Below, piece after piece: positions 35,241 through 45,044 of a stretch of DNA of 64,000 nucleotides. The notes beneath the pieces are model-generated. The model had not been told where the DNA came from and ran no database searches. It saw nothing but the letters and a program-made list of their open reading frames with translations. Origin of the DNA: Reclinomonas americana ATCC 50394 (lineage: Eukaryota > Jakobida > Jakobea > Jakobida); assembly GCA_048213135.1 (NCBI GenBank), contig PS015009.1, forward strand, positions 2,270,146-2,334,145, given 5' to 3'. Made by a program: the position numbers and the translations under genes. Positions within the stretch are counted from its first letter, which is position 1. Each line of letters begins with the position of its first letter.

Positions 35241-36791
35241 TTATTGTTTGATGAACGGAAGCGTTTCCGCGCTGCCGTTAGCGTTAATTATCCTGATGAA
35301 ATAATAGCCCTGCGGCAGTTTGGTTATATCGATCTGTACCAGCGCGCTTCCGGGTTTAACAGCCGTTAACATCCTGCCATCGCTTCCGATCAGCTGCAGG
35401 TTCACATTACCCACATAGGAAGTCGGCATGGACAGGTTCAGCACGGTAGTGGCCGGGTTGGGGAACAGCAGTACTTTCTGAATGCCTTTGTCGAATTTCA
35501 CTTTGCGTATACCGGCGTAGGTCTGTCGCTGGCTGACGTCGGTGATCTTTAGGCGGTAAAAATTCCAGCCGGTAACCGGGTTCAGGTCGTAATCAACATA
35601 TTCGGAACTCACCCGTTGCAGCGAGTTCACACTGAGCAGGTGCGTGAAGTTGATACCATCAGTGGATTTTTCAATATCATATTTAGCTATATCCTGTTCC
35701 TGTTCCACTTTCCACATCAGTCTTACGCGATTGCCATCGGCGGCGGCTGTCCAGTAGAGGAGGCGCACCGGCAGGGCGTTGTATTTGCTCCAGGTACCCA
35801 GGGTAAACCTTCTCTGCGCATAATCGAAACCACCCATATAATCCCTGTGTTTTACCCATCCGCCCAGCGAATCGGAAGGATTGGATACTTCATGCAGACC
35901 GAATGAACCTGTCTTTTCCCATCTGCCCGAAGGGTTCAGAACGTATTGTACCACCAGCAGGCTGTCGCGTATCAGCTGAACGGAACTTACCTGGCTGAAA
36001 CCCCTCCACGACAAAGCCACTTTGGCTTCCGCGTCGGCTCCCGAAGGTATGGTGGCGGTAATGGTCCAGTTCTCCACCTGACTGATGTGATCCACCGGCG
36101 GGTTCAGGATATTGGTAACATCGAATGGTTGCGTGGGAAAGTATTCCGCTGTATAGCTGTTCAGCGTACTGTTGTTCTTCTGGATCTTGATGGGAGCGTA
36201 TAAGCTGTCCGGGCCGTTCATTTTACCGATAGGGAACAGGTACTCATTGGTGGTGCCCGTGCCGGAAGTATTGATATCCCTTCTCAGCTTGCCATGCACC
36301 CAGCTTTTGTTATAAGCCGATGTGGAAGTGATGCCGTCGAGTGCGGGGTTGGATACGTAGATGCTGTCGGTAGCGGTTTGGAAATACACCAGCCCGGTAT
36401 CGAGCATGAGTACGTTGGACACTTCATTGGTCTGGTGCAGGTTTACGCCTATGCCATTCATGCGCAGCCTGTAAAAGGTGGTTGGCCCGATGAGCTGCTG
36501 CACATTGGTGCTGTTGGAAAAGGTAATGGTGCCGGTATCATTTACCAAAACACCTGTGGCGGTACTGTCTACCCAGTCAGCGAGGCCCGATATGGGATTC
36601 AGGTTGATGACAGTGAGCCCGCTGTCTTTCCATGAAGTGGTACCGGTAAATTTGATACCACCCTGGGTGACGATGCGGGTGCCCGGCGAAGTGACCAGCT
36701 GTACATCTTTGGCATGCATGATCTGCTGGCTGCTGGCCGTAAGCCCTGTCATGATCAGCAATACCAGTAGGTTTATCTTTTTCAAAAGCAT
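35241..36791 (-). CDS. T9SS type A sorting-domain surface protein
   Basis: 516 residues from ATG 36791, which gives a clean signal peptide (MLLKKINLLVLLIMTGLTASSQ); an in-frame ATG six codons upstream (36809) is possible. Residues 30-330 are a beta-rich body without a known domain name, with LFPIGKMNGPDSLYAPIKI as in other Bacteroidota surface proteins. Residues ~340-430 are a fibronectin-III-like module (VRLMWKVEQEQDIAKYDIEKS). The last ~75 residues are a Por-type sorting domain (LLFPNPATTVLNL ... LPQGYYFIRI). It follows the S74 adhesin gene on the same strand, so joint surface display is plausible. Confidence 0.87.
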   Translation of the reverse strand: MLLKKINLLVLLIMTGLTASSQQIMHAKDVQLVTSPGTRIVTQGGIKFTGTTSWKDSGLTVINLNPISGLADWVDSTATGVLVNDTGTITFSNSTNVQQLIGPTTFYRLRMNGIGVNLHQTNEVSNVLMLDTGLVYFQTATDSIYVSNPALDGITSTSAYNKSWVHGKLRRDINTSGTGTTNEYLFPIGKMNGPDSLYAPIKIQKNNSTLNSYTAEYFPTQPFDVTNILNPPVDHISQVENWTITATIPSGADAEAKVALSWRGFSQVSSVQLIRDSLLVVQYVLNPSGRWEKTGSFGLHEVSNPSDSLGGWVKHRDYMGGFDYAQRRFTLGTWSKYNALPVRLLYWTAAADGNRVRLMWKVEQEQDIAKYDIEKSTDGINFTHLLSVNSLQRVSSEYVDYDLNPVTGWNFYRLKITDVSQRQTYAGIRKVKFDKGIQKVLLFPNPATTVLNLSMPTSYVGNVNLQLIGSDGRMLTAVKPGSALVQIDITKLPQGYYFIRIINANGSAETLPFIKQ

Positions 36792-36890
36792 ATCAGCCTT
36801 TTTAAGCATTTAGAATGGTTGTCCCGGTAGATAAGACGGCAAATTACAAAACTAACCTGCGCTTTCCTATCCCTTAATCGGGGGATACGG

Positions 36891-39800
36891 TTATTTATTT
36901 TCCAGTTTTTCAAGCCTTTTCAGGAGCATTTCATTCTGTTTTTTCAGTTCATCAATTTGTTTCTGCTGTTCCTGTATGGCTTTTACCGTAACCGGGATGA
37001 TGTCGGAATAATAGATGCCCAGCTTGTCGGTGCTTTTGGCTGCTGTGGCAGGGTTATCGTCCCTGGTCTCATTTTTTGATTTCAGGTCACCTACCTGTAT
37101 CACTTCATTCAGTACGGGTTGTACTTCCTGAGCGATGAAGCCGATCTTTTTACCCCACTGTGGGTTCTCTTTCCAGGTAAAGCTTACCGGGCGCAATTTC
37201 ATGATCTCTTTCAGGCCATAACCCAGGTCTGCAATATTTTCTTTATCTCTGGCATCGGAAGTGTTGATAGCGCCAACGGTGGCGTATACAGTAGTCCAGC
37301 GGTTAGCGGCAGCGCCCAGTGTATTGGAGGCGTCGGTTGAAGGAATGAAGGAACCGGTACTCATCTGGTAGTAGTCGGTTGGTGCAGTGGCAAAATCATC
37401 TGTACCCCTCGCATATACCAGCGCACCACCTGCTGTTACCCTTAATTTCCAGTCGGAGCCGCCCCCGGTTTTCACCAGTTCCATTCCCGGCTCGAATGAT
37501 GTACTTACGGAAGCTATGCGAACGTTCACCGCGGTGCTGGCCGGATCGTAAACATGCAGCCTGGTGAGTGGGGCGCTGACGCCGATGCCTACATCAACAC
37601 CAGTATTACCGAGTATCAGGGAGTTGCTTTGCGAAACACTGGCATTGTACCCGATGGCAGCCGCGTTGGTAAGTGTACCGCTGGCAGCATTGGAACCATA
37701 GCCTACAAAAGTATTGTTGGTACCGGTGCTGATAACGCTACCGGCATTAACACCGATGGCGGTATTGCCTGCGGCATTGGTGCTTAAACCGCTCAGGCTG
37801 CCGCCGCCGATAGCGGTATTGTTGGTAACGCCGGTGGCGCCGGAAACGCCGTAAAGCGCTATATTACCGATGGCGGTGTTATAGGTGCCATTGGTAATAT
37901 TGCGCATGGCCCAGCTGCCCATCATCACATTCTGTGTGCCGGAAGTGAGGTTCTCACCGGTATAATCGCCGAGCGCATTGTTGAATCCTGACGAGCTTCC
38001 ATTATGTGTGGCCAGGCTGCGGTAACCCATGGCCGTATTATTGGAACCCAGGGCATTGGTGAGGGCCTGGTAGCCCACGGCGGTATTGGCTGTTGCTATT
38101 GACGCGTCATAAAGAGCAGCATCACCGATGGCGATATTGCTGCTGCCGGTGGTGTTGTTGTACAATGAGTTGACGCCCATGGCAACATTGGAACTGCCGG
38201 TGGTGTTTTTATTCATGGAAAAGTAACCCACAGCCGAGTTGTTGATGCCCGTACTCACCGTAACTGCACCCACACCGGAATAAGAACCTATATAGGTGTT
38301 GCCGCCATTCGAACCGTTACCCTGTGCATAGTAACCCGCATTGATACCCACACCTACGTTATCGTTGGAACGGTAATTATTACGGAAGGCCGACACACCG
38401 ATGCCGGTATTGCCCTGCCCGGTCGTATCCTGTTCCAGCGCCACATTACCCACAGCGGTGTTCCATACACCTGATCTTTTATTGCTCATGCTGTAATAAC
38501 CTACAGCTGTATTTTGTTCTGAACTTCCGAAGTTGAACATAGCGCCGCGGCCAACCGCTGTACTGCCAAAACTGTGTGTACCATGTTCCATGGCGCCCAC
38601 ACCCAGTGCTGCTACTTCCTCCACTTTAAGCGCATTGCGCAGGGCCCTGAAACCTAATGCCACAGAAGCATAAGCGCTGGTATCATATTCCATGGATTGT
38701 GAACCGACGGCAGTATTCCAGAAACCATTGGCATTTACATTGCGCAGCGATTTCAATGCATTCTGTCCGTAGGCATCGTTTTGGGTTGCGTAAACAGAGT
38801 TGCCCATGGCGGAATCACCCATAGCGGTATTATTGTCGCCCTGGTTAACCAGGCTCAGGGTAGCATTACCCACACTGGTATTGCCCTGTCCCCAGGAAAG
38901 GGCTTGTGAACTGTCGCCTATCGCCGTATTGCGGCTGAGGAGGTTGACGTCGCCGTTGGAATATACATAACCATTGTCGACATAAGTGGCCATGGCCCTG
39001 AAGCCTAAGGCGGTATTCTTTCTGCCGGTGGCGTTGGCTGCCATGGCCCTGAAACCGATAGCAGTATTTTCTGTACTGAATAAAGGATCCGTACCGATAT
39101 AGTTGACAGCAAGCCCCGCTGCATAACCCATCGCTGTATTGTTGCTTCTTTTGTTGTACCTGAGTACAGCAGCGCCAACACCGGTATTGTTGCTGCCGCT
39201 GTCGAGGCGCATGGCATCATTACCTACGGCAGTATTGTTATCACCAGTACTGATGAGGTACATGGCGGCATTACCCACGGCCGTATTGTTGGTGCCGGTT
39301 TTATTGGTCATGAGGGCGTAGCTGCCCACAGCAGTATTGGCTGCGCCGGTGGTGGTGCTGTCCATGGCCTGCAGGCCGATGGCGGTATTGGGATAGGTAG
39401 CGGTTGTTTTCACCAGTGCCCGGCTGCCCACGGCCACATGACCATAAATGGTGCTGAGGTTAGCACCCGACAGGGCACGGTAACCCACGCCCACGTTATC
39501 ATTGCCCCGGTTAGCATTAAGAGCGGAATCGCCGATGGCTACGTTACGTGACGGAGAGGTGGAAGAATAAAAAGTAAAAGGTTCGAAAATAGCTTGTGCC
39601 TTATAACCCAGTACGGCATTCTGGCTGCCGAAGGCAACACCCGTCATGGCGGCATAACCTACCGAGGTATTCTCTGCGCCCTGCAGCAGGTCGGTACTGG
39701 TAATGGAATTGTGGAAACCCGCCGCGAAGCCGACAGATACCACACCGTTCCGGTTATTATAAGAACCTGCATTGGCGCCGATCATTACCGTATTTTTTAC

Positions 39801-41045
39801 GGAGTCCCCTTCGGAACCGGCATAATAACCCACCGCTACGTTGTCGGAGGTTCCTTTGCTGCTGAGCACGCCGATCATGGCGCCGCGGCCTACGGCTGTA
39901 TTTCTTTCCGTGCTGTCGGTGAATTCCAGCGCACCCACGCCAATGGCGGTATTCTGCTGACCCGCTTTATTGTAACGGAGTGAGCGCCAGCCGATAGATG
40001 TGTTGATGTCGCCGGAAGTATCGCTGACCATCGATTCAAAACCTACGGCTGTATTGTAGTTATTTTTTTTGTGAGAGTACAGGGCATTAACACCGAGGGC
40101 GGTATTGCCGAACCCTTCAATATTAAAGCGCAGCGAACTGGTACCCACTGCCGTATTGAAATAACCGGTGGTGTCCTGCTCCATAGCATAGGAGCCAATG
40201 GCGGTATTGAAGGAATTAGACGTACGGCGGTGATTGATGAGGCTGTAAATACCCACAGCGGTATTGTACCCGCTGCTTTTATTATTAAGCATGGACTGAT
40301 AACCGATGGCTACGTTACCGTCACTAGCATTGGTATTATACAGGCTGTACATACCCACACCGGTATTGGCATAACCGGAACCGGTGTACCTGCCCGCCAC
40401 TGCGCCTACATATGTATTGTAGCCGCCTGTGGTGCTGAATTCCCCGGACCAGGGGCCAAAAAAAGCGTTATTGGGGCCTGTGCTCCTGACACCGGAGCGG
40501 TAACCGGCAAAGGCGCTGGCAAAACCGGTGCTGGCCATAGCACCGGAAGAATCGCCAATGGCTAATTGTCCGCCACCGGCGTTGTTACCGGCATTATAAC
40601 CGATGAAATAGTTGGCGGCGGAAGCGTCGAAGCGGCCTGTTTTAACATTATTTACCCGGAAGTTGAGCGGCTTCAGGTCGCGGTGACCCAGGAAGCTGGT
40701 ATCGTTCAGACCCGTATTGCCGGTTGTTTTCCAGGCAATAGTGTCAATGGCAGTTCCGGCATTGGATAGCCATACCCAGGCCGTACCGTTGTAATAATGA
40801 AAGCCAATGCTGTCGGGCGTTTCCTGGAATACCAGCAAGCCCGTGGCGGGGGAGGCGATCAAGTTTTTCTGTGTTTTGCTCATCCGCGGAATGAGTACCC
40901 CTTTAACTGTGCTTTTGGCATCGAGGATGGCAGAAGCATGTGCAGCGCTGCCATCGGTATTGATGGCTACGTTCTGCGCAAATGTTGTGGAATGGATAGT
41001 ACACAGCACAAAAAGTACCTGTACCAGGCGTAAAAGTTTGGTCAT
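36891..41045 (-). CDS. Giant beta-roll adhesin-like protein with C-terminal S74 intramolecular chaperone domain
   Basis: 1384 residues: signal peptide (1-23), an N-terminal module with GVLIPRMSKTQKNLI and YYNGTAWVWLSN (30-95), then from ~145 to ~1150 some 55 imperfect 14-residue-scale repeats of the form N-T-A-V-G-x-x-A-L, as in YadA-type heads and other trimeric left-handed beta-rolls. The last ~125 residues are a peptidase S74 (endosialidase-type) chaperone domain: Ser1263 in the TSDARDK motif, PVSFTWKENP, IGFIAQEV and YYSDIIPV, closing in a coiled coil. By family this domain drives trimerisation and may cleave itself off at that Ser. No T9SS sorting tail follows. First gene of a three-gene unit. 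Confidence 0.88.
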   Translation of the reverse strand: MTKLLRLVQVLFVLCTIHSTTFAQNVAINTDGSAAHASAILDAKSTVKGVLIPRMSKTQKNLIASPATGLLVFQETPDSIGFHYYNGTAWVWLSNAGTAIDTIAWKTTGNTGLNDTSFLGHRDLKPLNFRVNNVKTGRFDASAANYFIGYNAGNNAGGGQLAIGDSSGAMASTGFASAFAGYRSGVRSTGPNNAFFGPWSGEFSTTGGYNTYVGAVAGRYTGSGYANTGVGMYSLYNTNASDGNVAIGYQSMLNNKSSGYNTAVGIYSLINHRRTSNSFNTAIGSYAMEQDTTGYFNTAVGTSSLRFNIEGFGNTALGVNALYSHKKNNYNTAVGFESMVSDTSGDINTSIGWRSLRYNKAGQQNTAIGVGALEFTDSTERNTAVGRGAMIGVLSSKGTSDNVAVGYYAGSEGDSVKNTVMIGANAGSYNNRNGVVSVGFAAGFHNSITSTDLLQGAENTSVGYAAMTGVAFGSQNAVLGYKAQAIFEPFTFYSSTSPSRNVAIGDSALNANRGNDNVGVGYRALSGANLSTIYGHVAVGSRALVKTTATYPNTAIGLQAMDSTTTGAANTAVGSYALMTNKTGTNNTAVGNAAMYLISTGDNNTAVGNDAMRLDSGSNNTGVGAAVLRYNKRSNNTAMGYAAGLAVNYIGTDPLFSTENTAIGFRAMAANATGRKNTALGFRAMATYVDNGYVYSNGDVNLLSRNTAIGDSSQALSWGQGNTSVGNATLSLVNQGDNNTAMGDSAMGNSVYATQNDAYGQNALKSLRNVNANGFWNTAVGSQSMEYDTSAYASVALGFRALRNALKVEEVAALGVGAMEHGTHSFGSTAVGRGAMFNFGSSEQNTAVGYYSMSNKRSGVWNTAVGNVALEQDTTGQGNTGIGVSAFRNNYRSNDNVGVGINAGYYAQGNGSNGGNTYIGSYSGVGAVTVSTGINNSAVGYFSMNKNTTGSSNVAMGVNSLYNNTTGSSNIAIGDAALYDASIATANTAVGYQALTNALGSNNTAMGYRSLATHNGSSSGFNNALGDYTGENLTSGTQNVMMGSWAMRNITNGTYNTAIGNIALYGVSGATGVTNNTAIGGGSLSGLSTNAAGNTAIGVNAGSVISTGTNNTFVGYGSNAASGTLTNAAAIGYNASVSQSNSLILGNTGVDVGIGVSAPLTRLHVYDPASTAVNVRIASVSTSFEPGMELVKTGGGSDWKLRVTAGGALVYARGTDDFATAPTDYYQMSTGSFIPSTDASNTLGAAANRWTTVYATVGAINTSDARDKENIADLGYGLKEIMKLRPVSFTWKENPQWGKKIGFIAQEVQPVLNEVIQVGDLKSKNETRDDNPATAAKSTDKLGIYYSDIIPVTVKAIQEQQKQIDELKKQNEMLLKRLEKLENK

Positions 41046-41286
41046 GGTTCACATAATTTTTAAGAAATGCTACAGTCAGTCTTCAAAAGATACCAGAGGA
41101 TAAAGCTGTGGGAGTTATAAGGGGCAGGACTAAAGTATGGCTTTTTTCAAACATATGCAATCCGGCTTATATTTTAATTTATCAACAAATAAGCAGTCAC
41201 CAAAGCCATTACGCTGTAAAAATAGTTCGTACTTTTTTCTTAAAAAATACCACAAAACGGCCATAGGCCATTTGGCGGGAAAGACA

Positions 41287-41329
41287 TAAAAAAAAAGCCC
41301 CTGCAGTGCTGGAAATGGCTGCAGGGGCT
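41287..41329 (-). terminator. Intrinsic terminator of glyA
   Basis: 11-bp stem AGCCCCTGCAG/CTGCAGGGGCT with a 12-nt loop; on the minus strand it is followed by T9. The remaining ~240 bp up to the adhesin start (41046-41286) hold no gene and no clear promoter. Confidence 0.9.
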
Positions 41330-41351
41330 GTATCTGTTTGTATAATGTCTG

Positions 41352-42632
41352 TTAACCGAGTTCGGGGTACAGCGGGAACTGCTGCATGAAGTTTTTCACT
41401 TCGGAAGCGATGCCGGCGAGTGCAGTATCATCGTCTGCATTCACCAGGGCCCTGTCTATAAGGTCAACCACCTGTGCCATATGTTCTTCTTTCATCCCTC
41501 TTGTGGTAATGGCCGGTACACCTACGCGTATACCTGAAGTAACAAAAGCGCTTTTATCATCAAAAGGGACCATGTTCTTGTTTACAGTAATATCAGCCTT
41601 GCCAAGTGCCTGCTCCGCTTTTTTACCGCTGATGTTTTTGTTCCTCAGGTCAATGAGCATAAGGTGATTATCGGTACCGCCGCTTACAATATAGTAGCCT
41701 TTATCCAGGAAGGCTTTGGCCATGGCCTGTGCGTTGGCTACCACCTGTTTGGCATATACAGTGAATTCGTCACTCAGAACTTCACCGAACGCTATGGCTT
41801 TGGCGGCGATCACATGTTCCAGCGGACCGCCCTGTGTGCCGGGGAAAACGGCCATATCGAGCAGGTTGCTCATCATGCGTATATTACCTTTTACGTCTTT
41901 CAGTCCGAATGGGTTCTCAAAATCTTTCTTCATGAGAATAACGCCACCCCTGGGTCCGCGTAAGGTTTTATGCGTGGTACTGGTCACAAAATGACAATGT
42001 TCAAAAGGAGAGCTCAGTAACCCTTTGGCGATAAGTCCTGCGGGGTGAGCCATATCGCACCAAACAAAAGCGCCCACTTCATCGGCCACTTTGCGTACAC
42101 GGGCATAGTCGATATCGCGGCTGTAGGCGCTGGCGCCGCAAATGATCACTTTGGGTTTTTCGGTACGGGCTTTCTCTTCCAGCATCTCGTAGTCAATAAG
42201 TCCGGTATCCTGTTTAACACCATAAAAAACGGGCTGGTATAATTTGCCGGAAAAATTCACCGGCGAACCATGGGTAAGGTGCCCGCCCATGCTCAGGTCA
42301 AGACCCAGTATTTTATCGCCGGGCTGCAGTATGGCCAGTAACAGGGCCGCGTTGGCCTGTGCGCCACTGTGCGGTTGTACGTTGGCGTACTCGCAACCGA
42401 ATATCTCTTTCAGCCGGTCAATAGCCAGTTGTTCTACCTGGTCAACGATCTCGCATCCGCCGTAATACCTGCGGCCTGGGTAGCCTTCCGCATATTTGTT
42501 GGTAAGGGAAGTGCCCATGGCCTGCATAACCTGCAGACTGGTAAAGTTTTCGGAAGCGATGAGTTCAATGCCATAACGCTGGCGGTTGAGTTCCTGGTTG
42601 ATGAGGTCGAAAATGATGGTATCTCTTTGCAT
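41352..42632 (-). CDS. glyA: Serine hydroxymethyltransferase
   Basis: 426 residues from ATG 42632 ([14 protein letters not shown]); the frame runs to 42653, but that upstream Met overlaps the -7 box and would precede the transcript start. It interconverts serine and glycine with tetrahydrofolate as one-carbon acceptor and uses PLP. The PLP-lysine is Lys222 in [13 protein letters not shown]; the folate/PLP motifs [21 protein letters not shown] and QPHSGAQAN are intact. Full length. Single gene with its own promoter and terminator. Confidence 0.97.
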   Translation of the reverse strand: MQRDTIIFDLINQELNRQRYGIELIASENFTSLQVMQAMGTSLTNKYAEGYPGRRYYGGCEIVDQVEQLAIDRLKEIFGCEYANVQPHSGAQANAALLLAILQPGDKILGLDLSMGGHLTHGSPVNFSGKLYQPVFYGVKQDTGLIDYEMLEEKARTEKPKVIICGASAYSRDIDYARVRKVADEVGAFVWCDMAHPAGLIAKGLLSSPFEHCHFVTSTTHKTLRGPRGGVILMKKDFENPFGLKDVKGNIRMMSNLLDMAVFPGTQGGPLEHVIAAKAIAFGEVLSDEFTVYAKQVVANAQAMAKAFLDKGYYIVSGGTDNHLMLIDLRNKNISGKKAEQALGKADITVNKNMVPFDDKSAFVTSGIRVGVPAITTRGMKEEHMAQVVDLIDRALVNADDDTALAGIASEVKNFMQQFPLYPELG

Positions 42633-42650
42633 ATCGGCTTGGTTGAGGGG

Positions 42651-42658
42651 CAAATATA
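42651..42658 (-). promoter_or_regulatory. -7 element of glyA
   Basis: Minus-strand TATATTTG is a perfect TAnnTTTG, 18 nt before ATG 42632. Upstream lies a stretch of short repetitive sequence (TACTAAGTACAGAGTAGC at 42664-42681, and ATACCAGATACCGG with its inverse at 42730-42765). Confidence 0.6.
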
Positions 42659-42896
42659 AGAAGTACTAAGTACAGAGTAGCAAGTATAAAGTAGTGAGTA
42701 TGGAGATGGGTACAATACAGTGCGATGCAAGATACCAGATACCGGCATCCGGTATCTGGTATCTCATACTCTCCTCACCGCCGGTATATTCGTTTACACA
42801 GAGTTCTCAAAAAATCACTACTTTCACAGCCGTTTAAGTCAGAGATAATCAAAAATTGAAAACAAACAGGGCTGCACAAACACCCGGCGTTTATCA

Positions 42897-43904
42897 ATGA
42901 AGGCAATCATACCAGTAGCCGGCGCAGGCACCAAGCTTCGTCCGCATACGTATACGCAACCTAAGGCACTTATTCCCCTGGCGGGAAAGACGATACTCAG
43001 CATCATCGTTGACCAGCTCCATGAAGCAGGGATAAAGGATTTTATCTTCATCATCGGTTATCTTGGCGAGAAGATCCAGGATTATGTGAAGAAGCAGTAT
43101 CCCCATCTCAATTGTCATTTTATCCAGCAGAATGAACGTTTCGGTACAGGACATGCCATCGACCTTACCCGGGAGATCGTAGGGTCAGATGAAGTACTCA
43201 TTGTACTGGGCGATACCATTGCCGAGTATGATGTGAAAGAAGTGATCAAATCCCCTCACTCCATGCTGGGCGTAAAAAAAGTAGACGATCCCCGCAACTT
43301 TGGCGTGGCCGAAATAGGCGAGGATGGTTCCATAGCCCGTGTAGTGGAAAAACCTGCCATACCCAAAAGTAATATGGCGCTGGTAGGGGTGTATAAGATC
43401 AGGGAAACGGAGTTTCTGTTCAATTGTATAGAATCCATCATTAAAGCTGATATACGCAGCTACGATGAATTTAATCTTACCGACGCGCTGGAGTGTATGA
43501 TACAAAGCGGCGCTAAGTTTCAGCCCTTCAAAGTGCAGAACTGGTTCGATTGCGGTAAAAAGGAGACCCTGATTGAATCCAATGCCACCCTGCTGAAAAA
43601 GTTTGGCGGTAATGTCTCCGAGGCCAACAATTTTGAGAATACCATTATTATTCCTCCCGTAAGCATCGCCGAAGGATGCGATATCCGCAATTCCGTTATC
43701 GGTCCCAATGTGGCTATAGGCGAGCATGTATCCATCAGCAATGCCATCATCAAAGATTCTATTATCGGCGGCTATTCCCACCTGCGGGAGATCGTTCTCA
43801 GCAATTCACTCATCGGCAGCGACGCGGAAGTGAAAGGCGTTAACAGGAGCCTGAATATCGGCGACAATACCGCCATCGACCTCAGCGGCGGCGGGAAGGG
43901 ATAA
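42897..43904 (+). CDS. Sugar-1-phosphate nucleotidyltransferase with C-terminal left-handed beta-helix
   Basis: 335 residues. The nucleotide-binding signature GAGTKLRPHTYTQPKALIPLAGK is at 9-31, and VLGDTI holds the metal-binding Asp at about 107. The product is an NDP-sugar (dTDP-glucose/GDP-mannose type); the exact sugar cannot be told. From about 245 hexapeptide-like strands (IIPPVSIAEGCDIRNSVIG, AIIKDSIIGGYS) form a beta-helix. Such enzymes feed cell-surface glycan synthesis; a Wza/Wzz-like export pair lies 1.1 kb further on with one unrelated gene between. Confidence 0.9.
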   Translation: MKAIIPVAGAGTKLRPHTYTQPKALIPLAGKTILSIIVDQLHEAGIKDFIFIIGYLGEKIQDYVKKQYPHLNCHFIQQNERFGTGHAIDLTREIVGSDEVLIVLGDTIAEYDVKEVIKSPHSMLGVKKVDDPRNFGVAEIGEDGSIARVVEKPAIPKSNMALVGVYKIRETEFLFNCIESIIKADIRSYDEFNLTDALECMIQSGAKFQPFKVQNWFDCGKKETLIESNATLLKKFGGNVSEANNFENTIIIPPVSIAEGCDIRNSVIGPNVAIGEHVSISNAIIKDSIIGGYSHLREIVLSNSLIGSDAEVKGVNRSLNIGDNTAIDLSGGGKG

Positions 43905-44053
43905 CAGAAAGCGATACCATTATTTATGGCCGGGAGGCCTTATTCCCCCAATTTTCCGCAGAAAAACACCCGGAATTAAAATAAATTCTATTACTTTGCG
44001 TTTCAAAGTACTTTTAAATACATGGGGAATCAATCGTTTCCCGGCTGACAGCT

Positions 44054-44992
44054 ATGCAGAACAGGATCACCAGTTTATTCGGAATTGACTACCCCATTAT
44101 CCAGGCGGGTATGATATGGGCCAGCGGCTGGCGGCTGGCCAGCGCGGTAAGCAATGCCGGTGCGCTGGGGCTCATCGGCAGCGGCAGTATGTATCCTGAT
44201 GTATTGCGGGAGCATATCCGCAAATGCAAAGCCGCTACGGCAAAACCCTTTGGTGTAAACGTTCCGCTCCTGTATCCTGATATTGACCAGCATATCCGTA
44301 TTATCATAGAAGAAAGAGTGCCGGTGGTATTCACTTCGGCGGGTAATCCCAAAACCTGGACGGAAACATTGAAAAAGGAAGGCATTAAAGTGGTCCACGT
44401 GGTGAGCAGCAGCAAATTCGCACTGAAATCGCAGGAGGCAGGCTGCGACGCGGTAGTAGCTGAAGGCTTTGAAGCGGGCGGCCACAATGGCCGGGAGGAA
44501 ACCACCACCATGGTGCTGATCCCGGCGGTATGCAACGCGGTAGAAATACCCGTGATTGCGGCGGGAGGCATTGCCACAGGCCGCCAAATGCTGGCCGCCA
44601 TGGTGCTGGGCGCAGACGGGGTGCAGGTAGGCAGCCGTTTTGTGGCCAGCGAGGAAGCCTCCTCTCATCATAATTTCAAAGTAAAAGTGATCAGCGCAAC
44701 CGAAGGCGACACACAACTGTCTTTAAAGCAGCTGACGCCGGTGCGTTTACTGAAGAATAATTTTTTTACAGCTGTACAGGCTGCAGAACAGCAGGGCGCC
44801 GGTAAAGAAGCGTTACAGCAGTTGCTGGGCAGGGGCCGGGCAAAAAAAGGCATGTTTGAAGGAGATATGGAAGAAGGCGAACTGGAAATTGGCCAGGTAA
44901 GCGCCCTTCTCCGCGATATTCTTCCGGCCGCCACCATAGTGGATTCCATGTGGAAGGAGTTTAGCCACCTCTTACAGGAGCCACTGAAATAA
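44054..44992 (+). CDS. FMN-dependent nitronate monooxygenase / FabK-like flavoprotein
   Basis: 312 residues in a TIM-barrel: FGIDYPIIQAGM at 9-20, GAGALG-like AGALGLIGSGSM at 35-46, catalytic His144 in EAGGHNGRE, and the FMN-phosphate loop AAGGIATGRQM ... LGADGVQVGSRF at about 176-205. This architecture is shared by class I nitronate monooxygenases and enoyl-ACP reductase II; sequence reading alone does not separate them. No fatty-acid synthesis genes are adjacent. It lies between the nucleotidyltransferase and the polysaccharide export gene on the same strand. Confidence 0.87.
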   Translation: MQNRITSLFGIDYPIIQAGMIWASGWRLASAVSNAGALGLIGSGSMYPDVLREHIRKCKAATAKPFGVNVPLLYPDIDQHIRIIIEERVPVVFTSAGNPKTWTETLKKEGIKVVHVVSSSKFALKSQEAGCDAVVAEGFEAGGHNGREETTTMVLIPAVCNAVEIPVIAAGGIATGRQMLAAMVLGADGVQVGSRFVASEEASSHHNFKVKVISATEGDTQLSLKQLTPVRLLKNNFFTAVQAAEQQGAGKEALQQLLGRGRAKKGMFEGDMEEGELEIGQVSALLRDILPAATIVDSMWKEFSHLLQEPLK

Positions 44993-44997
44993 ACCGC

Positions 44998-45005
44998 TAT
45001 ATTTG
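44998..45005 (+). promoter_or_regulatory. Candidate -7 element for the SLBB export gene
   Basis: TATATTTG, a perfect TAnnTTTG, just after the stop of the preceding gene and 39 nt before ATG 45045. No clear -33 element. Confidence 0.5.
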
Positions 45006-45044
45006 CGCATTATTTAAAAAAAGTATAAATCAACACCGTTCAAA

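Noticed and set aside
36891-41045. Prophage origin of the S74-domain protein
   Set aside because: No other phage genes (terminase, portal, capsid, integrase) are nearby, the protein has a bacterial signal peptide, and S74 domains are common in Bacteroidota surface proteins.
37119-41103. Many open frames on the plus strand opposite the S74 adhesin gene
   Set aside because: They are shadows of the regular repeat codons on the minus strand; none has a signal peptide, a conserved motif or a promoter, while the minus frame is continuous for 1384 codons with clear domains.
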